Notes: generated by a model not told the origin, from the sequence alone. Shown: positions 16,681 through 25,589, counted from the stretch's first letter. The stretch is 64,000 nucleotides of DNA from Ruminococcus sp. (GCF_016283395.1 NZ_JAEEMU010000049.1:17454-81453), one strand, 5' to 3'. Translations and numbers: made by a program.

Positions 16681-19600
16681 TATATCTTGGTGATATCGAC
16701 TAATTCAACATCATTGATAGTTCTGCCCGATTCGAGGACTTTTACCAGTGATTTCGCTGTATCTACAGCTGTAAGGCTACAGATAGAACGCTCTATGGAC
16801 TTTCTTCTCATCTTAACGCTGTCACGCTCAGGGAGTCTGCCCTTTGCGGAAGTGGATATTACATAGTGTATCTTGCCGCTGTCAAGGAGAGTCTCAACAT
16901 TAGGCTCGCCGTCCGATATCTTGCGGACAAGATTTGCAGCTATCATATTTCTGTGGAGCACGCTCTGTGTACCAGATGTTGCATAAAGCTCAAAGCCCAT
17001 ACGCTCAAACTTATCGGCAATAGGAAGTATCTCCCTCTTATCGCTGTCGCGTACCGAGATAAGAACTCCGCCCTCACGCTTGAGGTCAAAACCTGCTGCG
17101 ATAAGTCCCTTGAGAAGTGCGTCCTCAAGGTTTCTGCCGATACCGAGACACTCACCTGTAGACTTCATCTCAGGTCCGAGCATAGTATCAACGTCTGTGA
17201 GCTTCTCGAATGAGAATACAGGAACTTTAACTGCAACGTAATCGCCAGCAGGATAAAGTCCGCTCTCATAGCCCATATCTTTAAGCTTTGCACCGAACAT
17301 TATCTTTGTTGCGATATCCACCATAGGTATACCAGTTACCTTGCTGATGTAAGGAACGGTTCTTGATGAACGCGGATTTACCTCGATAACGAATACTTCA
17401 TGGTTGTACACAACATACTGTATATTTACAAGTCCGATAACATTGAGCTCCTTAGAAAGGAGTCTTGTGTACTCAACGATTATACGCTTGATACGATCTG
17501 AAAGATGCTGTGCAGGATATATCGAGATAGAGTCGCCCGAGTGAACGCCTGCACGTTCGATATGCTCCATGATACCCGGGATAAGGAAGTCCTCACCGTC
17601 ACAGATAGCGTCTACCTCAACCTCAGTACCCATCATGTACTTGTCGATAAGTACAGGATTTTCAATGTTATGGCTCATGATGATGCCCATGTACTCCTTT
17701 ACATCTGCATCGGAGTGAGCGATTATCATGTTCTGACCGCCGAGAACGTAGGAAGGTCTGAGAAGTACAGGATAGCCAAGGTCATTGGCAGCCACAAGAG
17801 CTTCCTCTGTGTTCATTACAGTATGTCCGGCAGGTCTCGGTATACCGCACTTTTCAAGCACTTCGTCGAAACGCTCTCTGTCCTCTGCTGCGTCTATCAT
17901 ATCAGCAGAAGTACCGAGGATACGAACGCCCATATCCGAGAGGTAACGTGTGAGCTTGATAGCTGTCTGTCCGCCGAACTGTACAACTACACCGTAAGGC
18001 TGCTCGGTCTCGATAATGGACTGTACGTCCTCCTTTGTGAGCGGATCGAAGTACAGACGGTCGCCTGTATCAAAGTCGGTAGAAACTGTCTCGGGGTTGT
18101 TGTTGCATATTACAGCCTCATAGCCAAGCTCTTTAAGAGTCCATACGCAGTGTACAGAGCAGTAGTCGAACTCGATACCCTGTCCGATACGGATAGGACC
18201 TGAGCCGAATACGATGACCTTCTTCTTGCCCTTGTCTGTGCGCTCGATGAACTGCTTTGCCTCATTCTCATCGTCAAAGGTGGAGTAGAAGTAAGGAGTC
18301 TCAGCCTTGAACTCGCCTGCGCAGGTATCGACCATTTTGTATACGGCACTCTTGTGCTTAGGGCACTTCTGTCCCGAGATGCGCTCGATAGTGCTGTCAA
18401 GATAGCCGTACTGCTTTGCGATATCGTACTTTTCCTCTGTGAGCTCGCCCTCTGCAAGCCATTTCTCCAGCTCTACAAGGTTCAGGAGCTTATAAAGGAA
18501 CCAGTTGTCTATCATGGTTATCTCGTGTATCTCTTCGGGAGTTATTCCGCGCTTGAGAGCTTCAAATACGCAGAATGAACGCTCGTCGTCGATAACGTGG
18601 AGCTTCTCGCGTATCTCCTCTGTGGAGAGCTTTGCAAGCTTTTTGAGGTTCATGGTGTCAAGACCAAGCTCGATAGAGCGGACTGCCTTCATCATAGCCT
18701 GCTCGAAGCTTGTACCGATAGCCATTACCTCGCCTGTTGCCTTCATCTGTGTGCCGAGGGTACGCTTTGCATATACGAATTTATCAAATGCCCACTTAGG
18801 GAACTTGATTACAACATAGTCCAGTGCAGGCTCGAAACAAGCGTAGGTCTTGCCTGTTACCTGATTGATGATCTCATCAAGAGTATAGCCGATAGCGATC
18901 TTTGCCGCAGTCTTTGCTATCGGATAGCCTGTAGCCTTTGAAGCAAGTGCGGAAGAACGTGAAACTCTTGGGTTTACCTCGATAACGGCATACTTGAAGC
19001 TTGTTGGGTGCAGTGCGAACTGGCAGTTGCAGCCGCCCTCAACTTTGAGCTCCTTGATGATATTGATAGCCGCTGTACGGAGCATCTGATACTCTCTGTC
19101 GGTGAGAGTTACAGCAGGTGCGATAACGATACTGTCGCCTGTGTGAACGCCTACAGGGTCGAAGTTCTCCATAGAGCAGACTGTGATAACGTTGCCCTTT
19201 GCGTCACGGATAACCTCAAACTCTATTTCCTTCCAGCCGCTGATACACTTCTCAACAAGTATCTGTGTGATAGGTGAAAGACGAAGTCCGTTTGTTGCGA
19301 TGTCGCGGAGCTCCTCTTCATTCTGAGCTATACCGCCGCCTGTACCGCCGAGTGTGAAAGCAGGACGAACGATAACAGGGTAGTGTATCACCTGTGCGAA
19401 GTCAACTGCGTCCTCAACTGTCTCTACGACCTTTGACGGGATACAAGGCTCGCCTATCTTTTCCATAGTGTCCTTGAAAGCCTGTCTGTCCTCAGCCTTG
19501 TGGATAGTCTCAGGATCTGCACCGAGGAGCTTTACATTGTGGCTGTCGAGGAAGCCTTCCTCTGCAAGCTGCATGGACAGTGTAAGACCTGTCTGACCGC

Positions 19601-19871
19601 CGAGTGTGGAAAGAAGGCTGTCGGGCTTTTCTATTTCGATTATTCTCTTTACAACGTCAAGTGTAAGGGGTTCGATATATACCTTGTCTGCCATAGCCTT
19701 ATCGGTCATAATGGTAGCAGGATTAGAGTTTATGAGGACTACTTCAAGTCCCTCCTGTTTAAGTGCGCGGCAAGCCTGTGTGCCTGCGTAGTCAAATTCG
19801 GCAGCCTGTCCGATTACGATAGGACCTGAGCCGATAACGAGTACCTTTTTTATATCACTTCTGAGTGGCAT
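16680..19871 (-). CDS. carB: Carbamoyl phosphate synthase large chain
   Basis: The 1063-residue protein has the usual CarB length and two homologous ATP-grasp halves. The first opens with KVLVIGSGPIVIGQAAEFDY and the second with KVIVFGSGPIRIGQGIEFDY. Both carry EVNPRVSRSSALASK-type or EVNPRSSRTVPYISK-type metal/ATP loops. The C-terminal MGS-like allosteric domain (RMGFELYATSGTQ) should sense UMP/ornithine. With CarA it makes carbamoyl phosphate from glutamine, bicarbonate and ATP for pyrimidines and arginine. ATG 19871 follows GGAGGTAAAGTGAA. It is the last gene of the pyr operon, 127 bases after carA, with a repeat cluster in the gap. Confidence 0.97.
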   Translation of the reverse strand: MPLRSDIKKVLVIGSGPIVIGQAAEFDYAGTQACRALKQEGLEVVLINSNPATIMTDKAMADKVYIEPLTLDVVKRIIEIEKPDSLLSTLGGQTGLTLSMQLAEEGFLDSHNVKLLGADPETIHKAEDRQAFKDTMEKIGEPCIPSKVVETVEDAVDFAQVIHYPVIVRPAFTLGGTGGGIAQNEEELRDIATNGLRLSPITQILVEKCISGWKEIEFEVIRDAKGNVITVCSMENFDPVGVHTGDSIVIAPAVTLTDREYQMLRTAAINIIKELKVEGGCNCQFALHPTSFKYAVIEVNPRVSRSSALASKATGYPIAKTAAKIAIGYTLDEIINQVTGKTYACFEPALDYVVIKFPKWAFDKFVYAKRTLGTQMKATGEVMAIGTSFEQAMMKAVRSIELGLDTMNLKKLAKLSTEEIREKLHVIDDERSFCVFEALKRGITPEEIHEITMIDNWFLYKLLNLVELEKWLAEGELTEEKYDIAKQYGYLDSTIERISGQKCPKHKSAVYKMVDTCAGEFKAETPYFYSTFDDENEAKQFIERTDKGKKKVIVFGSGPIRIGQGIEFDYCSVHCVWTLKELGYEAVICNNNPETVSTDFDTGDRLYFDPLTKEDVQSIIETEQPYGVVVQFGGQTAIKLTRYLSDMGVRILGTSADMIDAAEDRERFDEVLEKCGIPRPAGHTVMNTEEALVAANDLGYPVLLRPSYVLGGQNMIIAHSDADVKEYMGIIMSHNIENPVLIDKYMMGTEVEVDAICDGEDFLIPGIMEHIERAGVHSGDSISIYPAQHLSDRIKRIIVEYTRLLSKELNVIGLVNIQYVVYNHEVFVIEVNPRSSRTVPYISKVTGIPMVDIATKIMFGAKLKDMGYESGLYPAGDYVAVKVPVFSFEKLTDVDTMLGPEMKSTGECLGIGRNLEDALLKGLIAAGFDLKREGGVLISVRDSDKREILPIADKFERMGFELYATSGTQSVLHRNMIAANLVRKISDGEPNVETLLDSGKIHYVISTSAKGRLPERDSVKMRRKSIERSICSLTAVDTAKSLVKVLESGRTINDVELVDITKI

Positions 19872-19890
19872 TTCACTTTACCTCCAAATA

Positions 19891-19998
19891 AGTTATTAGT
19901 GATTAGTGGTTAGTGGTTAGTATTTGTAGGGAACGCCGCCCTCGGCGTTCCATTATACATCACTTGTGCGGAACGGCGTGGGCGCCGTTCCCTACTAA
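19891..19998. repeat. Heptad repeat plus two palindromes between carA and carB
   Basis: Units AGTTATT, AGTGATT, AGTGGTT, AGTGGTT and AGTATTT run in perfect seven-base phase straight into GTAGGG at 19926. Two palindromes follow: GAACGCCGCCCTCGGCGTTC and GGAACGGCGTGGGCGCCGTTCC. Confidence 0.75.
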
Positions 19999-21099
19999 TT
20001 ACTTTTTGCACATTGTTTTTACAAATTCGTCAAACAAGTAAGCTGTGTCCAGCGGACCGCCGTGTGCTTCGGGGTGGAACTGGACTGTTCTTGCGTTGAC
20101 TGAGGTATAATGTATGCCCTCACAAGTTTTGTCGTTGGCATTTATATGTGAAACATGACCTACTGACGGGTCGATGCTGTCTCCTACTACCGCATAGCCG
20201 TGATTCTGGCTGGTAACGTAGGTAAGACCGCTTTCAAGGTCGATAACAGGCTGGTTTGCACCTCTGTGACCGTATTTCAGCTTCTCGGTCTTTCCGCCGT
20301 TGGCAAGCGCCATGAGCTGATGTCCGAGGCAGATACCGAATATCGGTATGCCAAGCTTCTGTATCTCCTTGATATTCTCTATTATCTCAACATTTTCGGC
20401 AGGATCTCCGGGGCCGTTGGAGAACATGATACCGTCGGGAGCAAGCTCCTTTATCTCATCAGCTGTAGTATATGCAGGTACTACCACTACCTCGCAGCCG
20501 CGCTTTAAAAGCTCCTGTCTGATATTGCGCTTGTAGCCGAAATCGAACAGCGCAACTTTCAGCTTTTTCTCCTCAGGCTCATATGTAAGAGTTTCGGTAT
20601 TTGTAACAGTCTTTACAGCGTCCTTTACTGTGAAAGCGCGTATTTTTTCGAGAAGCTCGTCCTTCTTTGCGTAAACGTCCTCGGTAGTGATAACGCCGTT
20701 CATAACGCCAACTTCACGGATAATACGTGTAAGACGGCGTGTGTCGATGTTGTTGATACCGACGATGTTGTGCTCCTTCAAAAAGTCGTTGATATTGCCC
20801 TCGCAGCGGAAGTTTGAAGGTGCATTGCACCATTCTCTTACGATATATCCCGATACGTAGGACTTTGCGGACTCATTGTCCTCGGAGTTCACACCGTAGT
20901 TTCCGATAAGCGGAAATGTCTGTGTGACTATCTGTCCGTAGTAGCTGGGATCTGTGAGAGTTTCCTGATAGCCTGTGACACCTGTTGTGAATACAACTTC
21001 ACCTATGACAGTGCCCTTTGCTCCAAAGCTCCTGCCCTCGAACACCTGTCCGTCGGCAAGCATAAGGTAAGCTTTTTCGCCCATGTTGAATAATGACAT
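19999..21099 (-). CDS. carA: Carbamoyl phosphate synthase small chain
   Basis: The 366-residue glutamine amidotransferase subunit has an N-terminal CPSase small-chain domain (KAYLMLADGQVFEGRSFGAKG) and a C-terminal class-I glutaminase. The catalytic cysteine is in FGICLGHQLMALA, with His/Glu in VQFHPEAHGGP. It passes ammonia to CarB. The start at 21099 (MSLFNMGEKAYLML) has GGGAGGAATTTACA upstream; an internal Met (GEKAYL) is a less likely start. It lies downstream of pyrF and a lipoprotein gene on the same strand, so it belongs to the pyr operon unless a local promoter exists in the repeat-rich gap. Confidence 0.97.
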   Translation of the reverse strand: MSLFNMGEKAYLMLADGQVFEGRSFGAKGTVIGEVVFTTGVTGYQETLTDPSYYGQIVTQTFPLIGNYGVNSEDNESAKSYVSGYIVREWCNAPSNFRCEGNINDFLKEHNIVGINNIDTRRLTRIIREVGVMNGVITTEDVYAKKDELLEKIRAFTVKDAVKTVTNTETLTYEPEEKKLKVALFDFGYKRNIRQELLKRGCEVVVVPAYTTADEIKELAPDGIMFSNGPGDPAENVEIIENIKEIQKLGIPIFGICLGHQLMALANGGKTEKLKYGHRGANQPVIDLESGLTYVTSQNHGYAVVGDSIDPSVGHVSHINANDKTCEGIHYTSVNARTVQFHPEAHGGPLDTAYLFDEFVKTMCKK

Positions 21100-21185
21100 T
21101 GTAAATTCCTCCCTTTAGTTTTTAGAGGTCGTATTGTTGATGTTTTTCACCCTGTTCCACGCCATTGTGGAGAGGACGTTTTTTT

Positions 21186-21275
21186 AATTCGGAATTCGTA
21201 ATGCGGAATTCGGAATTATTGTGTCCGCTTACGCGGAAATCATTTGTATCCTTGCGGGTGGATGATATCCGCCCT
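21186..21275. repeat. Heptad repeat and palindrome before carA
   Basis: GAATTCG-type heptads (GAATTCG, TAATGCG, GAATTCG) at 21186-21217, then an imperfect palindrome GGGTGGATGATATCCGCCC-like unit near 21245-21273. Confidence 0.65.
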
Positions 21276-21289
21276 GCTTGGATCATGAT

Positions 21290-21904
21290 TTACAATCCAA
21301 GCTCTTCAAAATCCATTATCTCATTTTCGACTGTAACTTTTCCGTCTTTGATAATGTACTTAATTCTTGCAGGTATATCTGCATATATGCTTTCCCACTC
21401 ATAGTCCGCAGGCTCTGCGCTCTCAATAAACTTTACAAGCTCCTTTGCAGCCTGCTCATAATCAGGAACATTCAGACCGCTTTGCTCTATCGGTATCGAA
21501 TAGGAAGGTCCACCTGAACCATGGTATATCTCCACAAGATATTTGTTTCCGTTTTCGTCCTCAGCCGTGATCGGATATGAATACATACATTCCCAATCAT
21601 CGCTCAGTGAATCGTTTTTTCCGAAACATGCCATGACCTTTCCAAGAAAAAGTGCATATTCTTCCTCGCCAGCTGTTCCTGTTTCGTATATCCACTCTCC
21701 GCCGTATTGGACTTTTCTCATTTCATTTTCTTCATCTTTTGTTGCATTTCTGAATGTAAACATAGTTTTCTCCTTGCTTGATACTTCGGTTGTAATAGTA
21801 GTTTCAGCGATCGAGTCTATGACATTTCCATTTTCAGCATTTATATTTCCACAGCTATTCATGCAGATCAAAGCTATAACAAATACACAAAAACTCTTTT
21901 TCAT
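21290..21904 (-). CDS. Small lipoprotein inside the pyrimidine operon
   Basis: The 204-residue protein begins MKKSFCVFVIALICMNSCGN, a lipoprotein signal with the lipidated Cys at 18. The mature part is acidic, with a Thr/Ser/Glu-rich stretch to about residue 45 and then a compact domain (YGGEWIYETGTAGEEEYALF, ENGNKYLVEIYHGSGGPSYSIP, DFEELGL). I do not recognise the family. It stands between pyrF and carA on the same strand, with repeats on both sides (21186-21275 and 21923-22094), so it looks like an insertion into an otherwise normal operon. No link to pyrimidine synthesis can be seen in the sequence. Confidence 0.7.
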   Translation of the reverse strand: MKKSFCVFVIALICMNSCGNINAENGNVIDSIAETTITTEVSSKEKTMFTFRNATKDEENEMRKVQYGGEWIYETGTAGEEEYALFLGKVMACFGKNDSLSDDWECMYSYPITAEDENGNKYLVEIYHGSGGPSYSIPIEQSGLNVPDYEQAAKELVKFIESAEPADYEWESIYADIPARIKYIIKDGKVTVENEIMDFEELGL

Positions 21905-21922
21905 AATGCTTTATCTGTAACG

Positions 21923-22094
21923 CACAGGCGAGCGGAACTCGCCCTACAGTTTTGTTCGTGTTATTTATCTCGTCGGGAACGGGACGTCGAGGACTCCCAA
22001 CAGGAGCCGCGACCCTCTGTCAGCTTTGCTGACATCTCCCTGTACTACAGGGAGTCACCGTCCCCTACTTTCTACTTTCTACTCACTACTCACT
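21923..22094. repeat. Palindromes and heptad repeat between pyrF and the lipoprotein gene
   Basis: Palindromes GGCGAGCGGAACTCGCC, GTCAGCTTTGCTGAC and CTCCCTGTACTACAGGGAG, followed by CCCCTAC running straight into heptads TTTCTAC, TTTCTAC, TCACTAC, TCACTTG (22066-22094) that reach the pyrF stop. Confidence 0.7.
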
Positions 22095-23016
22095 TGAGAT
22101 TGATATACTGGCAGATATCGTCTCTCATGCGGATAACTTCTCTTCTTGCTGCCTTTGCGAATTCTCTCTCGTCGCAGCCTTCCTTCTTGTATGCACACAT
22201 TACTGCGCGTGAGGAGTTTACTATAGCTCCAAGACCGTTCTCGTCAAAGCCGCCCTTTAAGCCTTCTGCTCCGCCGCCCTGTGCGCCGTAGCCTGGAACA
22301 AGGAACATAGTGTGAGGGAGTCTCTTTCTAAGCTCTGCAAGCATTTCGGGATATGTAGCACCTACAACTGCACCTACTGCGGAATAACCGTACTTTCCGC
22401 GTGTATCCTCGCCCCACTTCTCGCACATATCACCCATGCACTCGTAGATAGTGCGTCCGTCGGCAAGCTTCATATCCTGAAGCTCACCTGATGAGGGGTT
22501 GGAAGTCTTAACAAGTACGTATATGCCCTTGTCGCGGTCGCGGCATACTTTAAGGAGAGGCTCGATACCGTCTGTGCCAAGGTAGCCGTTTACTGTGAGA
22601 GCATCTGCGCCGAAAGCTTCAAGCTGATTTTCGCCTACAGAAGTTACGCCAAGATGTGCAGTAGCATAAGCTTCCATTGTTGCACCGATATCGTTTCTCT
22701 TGCCGTCTGTCATTACGAACATACCGTTGAGCTTTGCATATCGGATAGTCTTTTCAAGAGTTCTGATGCCGTAGTGACCGTACATCTCGTAGTAAGCAGC
22801 CTGTGGCTTGATAGCAGGTACTATATCATGTATCTCGTCTATGATAGCCTGATTAAAGTCGAATATTGCCTTTGCAGCAGCCTTTAATGTCCAGCCGTCA
22901 CTGTCGAGATAACGACGCTGAATGAATTCGGGAACATATTCCAGCTTAGGGTCAAGACCTACCACTGTAGGGTTTTTAAGGTCGATTATCTTTTCGATAA
23001 GTCTGTCAAATGACAT
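22090..23016 (-). CDS. pyrF: Orotidine 5'-phosphate decarboxylase (type 2)
   Basis: The 308-residue protein is longer than classical PyrF and fits the type-2 group. The N-terminus has NPTVVGLDPKLEYVP and the catalytic Lys/Asp cluster is TDGKRNDIGATMEAYA. The phosphate-binding end is PHTMFLVPGYGAQGGGAEGLK with NSSRAVMCAYKK. It decarboxylates OMP to UMP, the last step of the pathway. It starts 17 bases after the pyrC stop, with GGAGGAAAACAT as ribosome site, so it is clearly in the pyr operon. Confidence 0.95.
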   Translation of the reverse strand: MSFDRLIEKIIDLKNPTVVGLDPKLEYVPEFIQRRYLDSDGWTLKAAAKAIFDFNQAIIDEIHDIVPAIKPQAAYYEMYGHYGIRTLEKTIRYAKLNGMFVMTDGKRNDIGATMEAYATAHLGVTSVGENQLEAFGADALTVNGYLGTDGIEPLLKVCRDRDKGIYVLVKTSNPSSGELQDMKLADGRTIYECMGDMCEKWGEDTRGKYGYSAVGAVVGATYPEMLAELRKRLPHTMFLVPGYGAQGGGAEGLKGGFDENGLGAIVNSSRAVMCAYKKEGCDEREFAKAARREVIRMRDDICQYINLK

Positions 23017-23033
23017 ATGTTTTCCTCCTGTAT

Positions 23034-24302
23034 TTACATTTCATTATATCTTATCTCGCCCTTTGATATAGTAACGAGAGGCTTTCCTGTAAGTTCCATG
23101 CCCTTGAATACGGTGTTATGCGATTTTGAATGGAGCTTTTCGGGCACTACTGTCCATTTTTTATTTATGTCCGCGATCACAAGGTCTGCTGTGCTGCCTT
23201 CCTTTATGGCAGGCACTTCAAGACCCAGAAGCTTTCGCGGATTTGCACACATGAGCTCCACTACTCTGTTAAGGCTTATCTCGCCTGTATGATAGAGTGC
23301 GGTAAGAGTTGCGGCAAGAGATGTTTCAAGTCCCACAACTCCGTTTGGAGCTTTCTCGAAATCAGCTTTTTCCTCGGCTGCATGAGGTGCATGGTCTGTG
23401 ATTATGCAGTCGATAGTGCCGTCCTTTACGGCTTCTATGATAGCCTTTACGTCCTCGGGAGTTCTGAGAGGCGGATTCATTCTGTAGTCCGCATCACGCT
23501 TTTCAAGAAGCTTATCCGTAAGCATGAAGTAATGCGGAGCAGTCTCGCAGGTGACCTTTACTCCCCTTGACTTTGCAAAGCGTATCATCGCCGCACTTCC
23601 CTCGGTGGAAACATGGCATATATGGATACGGGCATCAACTGAAGAAGCAAGTATCATCTCACGTGCGGTTATGTAGTCCTCGGAAGCTCTGTCCATACCC
23701 TTGACACCAAGCTTTGCGGAAGTCTCGCCCTTGTTCATAATGCCGCCGTTTATAATGCTCAGATCCTCGCAGTGTGAAGCAACAAGAAGCCCGTTCTCTT
23801 TTGAAAGCTCAAGTGCTTTTCTCATCATCTCAGCATTTTCAACAGGTCTGCCGTCATCGGATATGCATATGCAGCCTGCGGCTTTCAAAGCTTCGTAGTC
23901 GCAGAGACCGTTTCCGCTCATTCCGCCTGTGATGCAGCCTACGGGATATACTTCAACTCCCGTGCCCTCTGCCTTGTCGATTATGTAGCGTATAGTTTCG
24001 GGGTTATCGCATGGCGGCTTTGTATTCGGCATCGCAAGTACTCCCGTAACTCCGCCTGCAAGTGCAGCAGAGCAGCCTGTAAGGATATCCTCCTTATGAG
24101 TAAGCCCAGGGTCGCGGAAATGAACGTGCATATCAAAGAGTGAGGGCATGAGCACAAGCCCTGTGCCGTCTATTGCCTTGTCTGTTTCTGCTGAGATATT
24201 ATTCCCCAGCTTTGATATTTTGCCGCCGCTTATCAGCACATCTGTTGTCATATCCGTTTCTGTATCGACTGCACGGATATTTTTGATAAGTATCTGAGAC
24301 AT
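23034..24302 (-). CDS. pyrC: Dihydroorotase
   Basis: The 422-residue amidohydrolase is of the multifunctional (class I) dihydroorotase type. The metal site is in MPSLFDMHVHFRDPGLTHKE, further ligands are in LVASHCED and ARIHICHVSTEGS, and the catalytic Asp is in IDCIITDHAPHAAEEK. It cyclises carbamoyl aspartate to dihydroorotate in the cytoplasm. Start 24302 (MSQILIKNIRAVD) is 32 bases after the pyrR stop with GAGGTAAT upstream. Substrate-loop residues look normal. Confidence 0.96.
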   Translation of the reverse strand: MSQILIKNIRAVDTETDMTTDVLISGGKISKLGNNISAETDKAIDGTGLVLMPSLFDMHVHFRDPGLTHKEDILTGCSAALAGGVTGVLAMPNTKPPCDNPETIRYIIDKAEGTGVEVYPVGCITGGMSGNGLCDYEALKAAGCICISDDGRPVENAEMMRKALELSKENGLLVASHCEDLSIINGGIMNKGETSAKLGVKGMDRASEDYITAREMILASSVDARIHICHVSTEGSAAMIRFAKSRGVKVTCETAPHYFMLTDKLLEKRDADYRMNPPLRTPEDVKAIIEAVKDGTIDCIITDHAPHAAEEKADFEKAPNGVVGLETSLAATLTALYHTGEISLNRVVELMCANPRKLLGLEVPAIKEGSTADLVIADINKKWTVVPEKLHSKSHNTVFKGMELTGKPLVTISKGEIRYNEM

Positions 24303-24334
24303 GATTACCTCGCTTTCGTATTGTGTATATTGGT

Positions 24335-24856
24335 TCAGTATATGGCAACTCCGTCGCTGCCGTCTATCTCCATTGCGGAGACCTTTACGACTTCACTGTG
24401 AGAGGTAGGAAGATTTTTGCCCACATAATCGGGACGTATGGGGAGCTCTCTGTGTCCTCGGTCAACCAGTACCGCAAGCTGTATAGTACGCGGTCTGCCG
24501 CGCTTTATAAGTGCATCTATGGCAGCACGGGAGCTTCTTCCCGTAAATATAACGTCATCGACTATGATAACGTTCTTGTCTGTTATATCGAAAGGGATAT
24601 CGGTCTTTTCAGTTTCTCCTGCCGAACGGCTGTCGTCGCGGTAAGGAGTTATGTCAAGTGCTCCGAAAGGCACATCATTTTTTTCAAGCTCGGAAAGCTT
24701 TGCTGCGATACGCCTGCCAAGAGGCACTCCCCTTGAAAAGATACCAACGACACAAAGATCTTCCGTACCCTTGTTCCTCTCGATTATCTCGTATGAGATA
24801 CGTGCAATGGCTCTGTTGACCGCTTTATCGTCCATGATAATGCGCTTTGTATCCAT
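24335..24856 (-). CDS. pyrR: PyrR: pyr attenuation regulator / uracil phosphoribosyltransferase
   Basis: The 173-residue protein has the usual PyrR length. The PRPP-binding signature is NVIIVDDVIFTGRSSRAAIDAL and the family motif GIFSRGVPLGRRIA is also present. In the presence of UMP it binds the leader RNA of the pyr operon and favours the terminator; many members also make UMP from uracil. It is the first gene of the operon, with a PyrR loop (24965-24978) and an attenuator (24874-24905) right in front of it, so it should control itself and pyrC-pyrF-carA-carB. The ribosome site AAAGGAGAGCC precedes the ATG. Confidence 0.96.
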   Translation of the reverse strand: MDTKRIIMDDKAVNRAIARISYEIIERNKGTEDLCVVGIFSRGVPLGRRIAAKLSELEKNDVPFGALDITPYRDDSRSAGETEKTDIPFDITDKNVIIVDDVIFTGRSSRAAIDALIKRGRPRTIQLAVLVDRGHRELPIRPDYVGKNLPTSHSEVVKVSAMEIDGSDGVAIY

Positions 24857-24873
24857 ACAGGCTCTCCTTTCAA

Positions 24874-24905
24874 CAAAAAATGCTCCCCGCTTCGGCAGGG
24901 AGCAT
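24874..24905 (-). terminator. Attenuator terminator in the pyr leader
   Basis: On the minus strand, ATGCTCCCTGCC-gaa-GCGGGGAGCAT is followed by TTTTTTG, ending just before the pyrR ribosome site. An upstream stretch of TATAGTTATAG-like repeats (24907-24944) could form a competing structure. Confidence 0.88.
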
Positions 24906-24964
24906 ACTTATAGTTATAGCTATAGTTAGAGATATAGTTATAGTATCAAATAACGCGCCTTGCC

Positions 24965-24978
24965 GACCTCACGGGATC
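24965..24978 (-). promoter_or_regulatory. PyrR-binding loop in the pyr leader RNA
   Basis: The minus-strand RNA GAUCCCGUGAGGUC fits the known PyrR consensus ARUCCNGNGAGGYU except at the two end bases, which form a G-C pair instead. It lies about 60 bases upstream of the attenuator. Confidence 0.85.
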
Positions 24979-25011
24979 GGATTTAAAGGGTAGTTTCCAA
25001 ATAACACATCT

Positions 25012-25040
25012 ATTATAACACATACTCTTTAACTTGTCCA
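25012..25040 (-). promoter_or_regulatory. Promoter of the pyr operon
   Basis: Minus strand TGGACA, a 17-base spacer, TATAAT. It is back to back with the plus-strand promoter at 25066-25094. Confidence 0.8.
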
Positions 25041-25065
25041 GTCATTTCAGCATTTTTATTATCAA

Positions 25066-25094
25066 TTGACAAAATATCTGCAAAGTGATATAAT
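25066..25094 (+). promoter_or_regulatory. Consensus promoter before the 20-residue peptide
   Basis: TTGACA, a 17-base spacer, TATAAT, about 55 bases before the ATG at 25149. Confidence 0.85.
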
Positions 25095-25148
25095 AACATC
25101 AGTATAAAAAGACCGTATCATCAAAAATTATTGTAAAGGAGTGAGCTT

Positions 25149-25211
25149 ATGAATTATGTTGGTATATTACCTTTGATCATTCTGTTTTTCATAGGTCTAT
25201 TAGGTCTGTGA
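25149..25211 (+). CDS. 20-residue hydrophobic peptide
   Basis: ATG 25149 is preceded by AAAGGAG with a seven-base gap, and TGA ends the frame after 20 residues: MNYVGILPLIILFFIGLLGL. The whole peptide is one membrane-spanning stretch with no charged residue. It sits directly downstream of a perfect-consensus promoter and 60 bases before a second small gene, so it is the first gene of the transcript. It may be a membrane micropeptide, a toxin-like peptide or a leader peptide. I know no homologue. Confidence 0.6.
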   Translation: MNYVGILPLIILFFIGLLGL

Positions 25212-25271
25212 TCACATTTGATGTTCAGTAATTACCGTAATATCAAAAACTTTCCGCAAAGGAGGTATCTT

Positions 25272-25589
25272 ATGTCTTTTTGGTATTTATGGTTTATAAT
25301 CATCCTTTGCTGCTGCATAATCCCTGCCGCCAACGCAAGAAAAATACGTCAGGTAAAGATGGCAAAACAAAATCGCAATAAAAGAAAACTCGGAGGTCTA
25401 ACTATGAACGAACTTATAAAAAGCTTTATCGGCAAGAATGTGCTCCTTTACGGTTATTCCACAGGTGTCGAAGGCACTGTTACAAAGGTCGAAGAAAACT
25501 GGATCGAAGTGGAGGACAAAAAGGGCAAGAAGCAGCTGGTCAACATCGACTATGTGAGCCGTATACAGGAATATCCGCGAAAGAAGTAA
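25272..25589 (+). CDS. Small membrane-tethered Sm-like protein (possible second start at 25404)
   Basis: From ATG 25272 (ribosome site AAAGGAGG, eight bases upstream) the frame gives 105 residues: a membrane segment (FWYLWFIIILCCCIIPAA), a basic stretch (KIRQVKMAKQNRNKRK), then a compact beta-rich unit MNELIKSFIGKNVLLYGYST...NWIEVEDKKGKKQLVNIDYVSRIQ. That last part alone (61 residues from ATG 25404, with CGGAGG ten bases upstream) resembles small DUF6897/Sm-like proteins. Two products may therefore be made from one frame. An RNA- or nucleic-acid-binding role is only a guess from the Sm-like fold. Confidence 0.65.
   Translation: MSFWYLWFIIILCCCIIPAANARKIRQVKMAKQNRNKRKLGGLTMNELIKSFIGKNVLLYGYSTGVEGTVTKVEENWIEVEDKKGKKQLVNIDYVSRIQEYPRKK

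Noticed and set aside
18110..18457. 115-codon serine-rich frame inside carB
   Set aside because: It is an out-of-frame reading of carB on the same strand with low-complexity serine content and no ribosome site.
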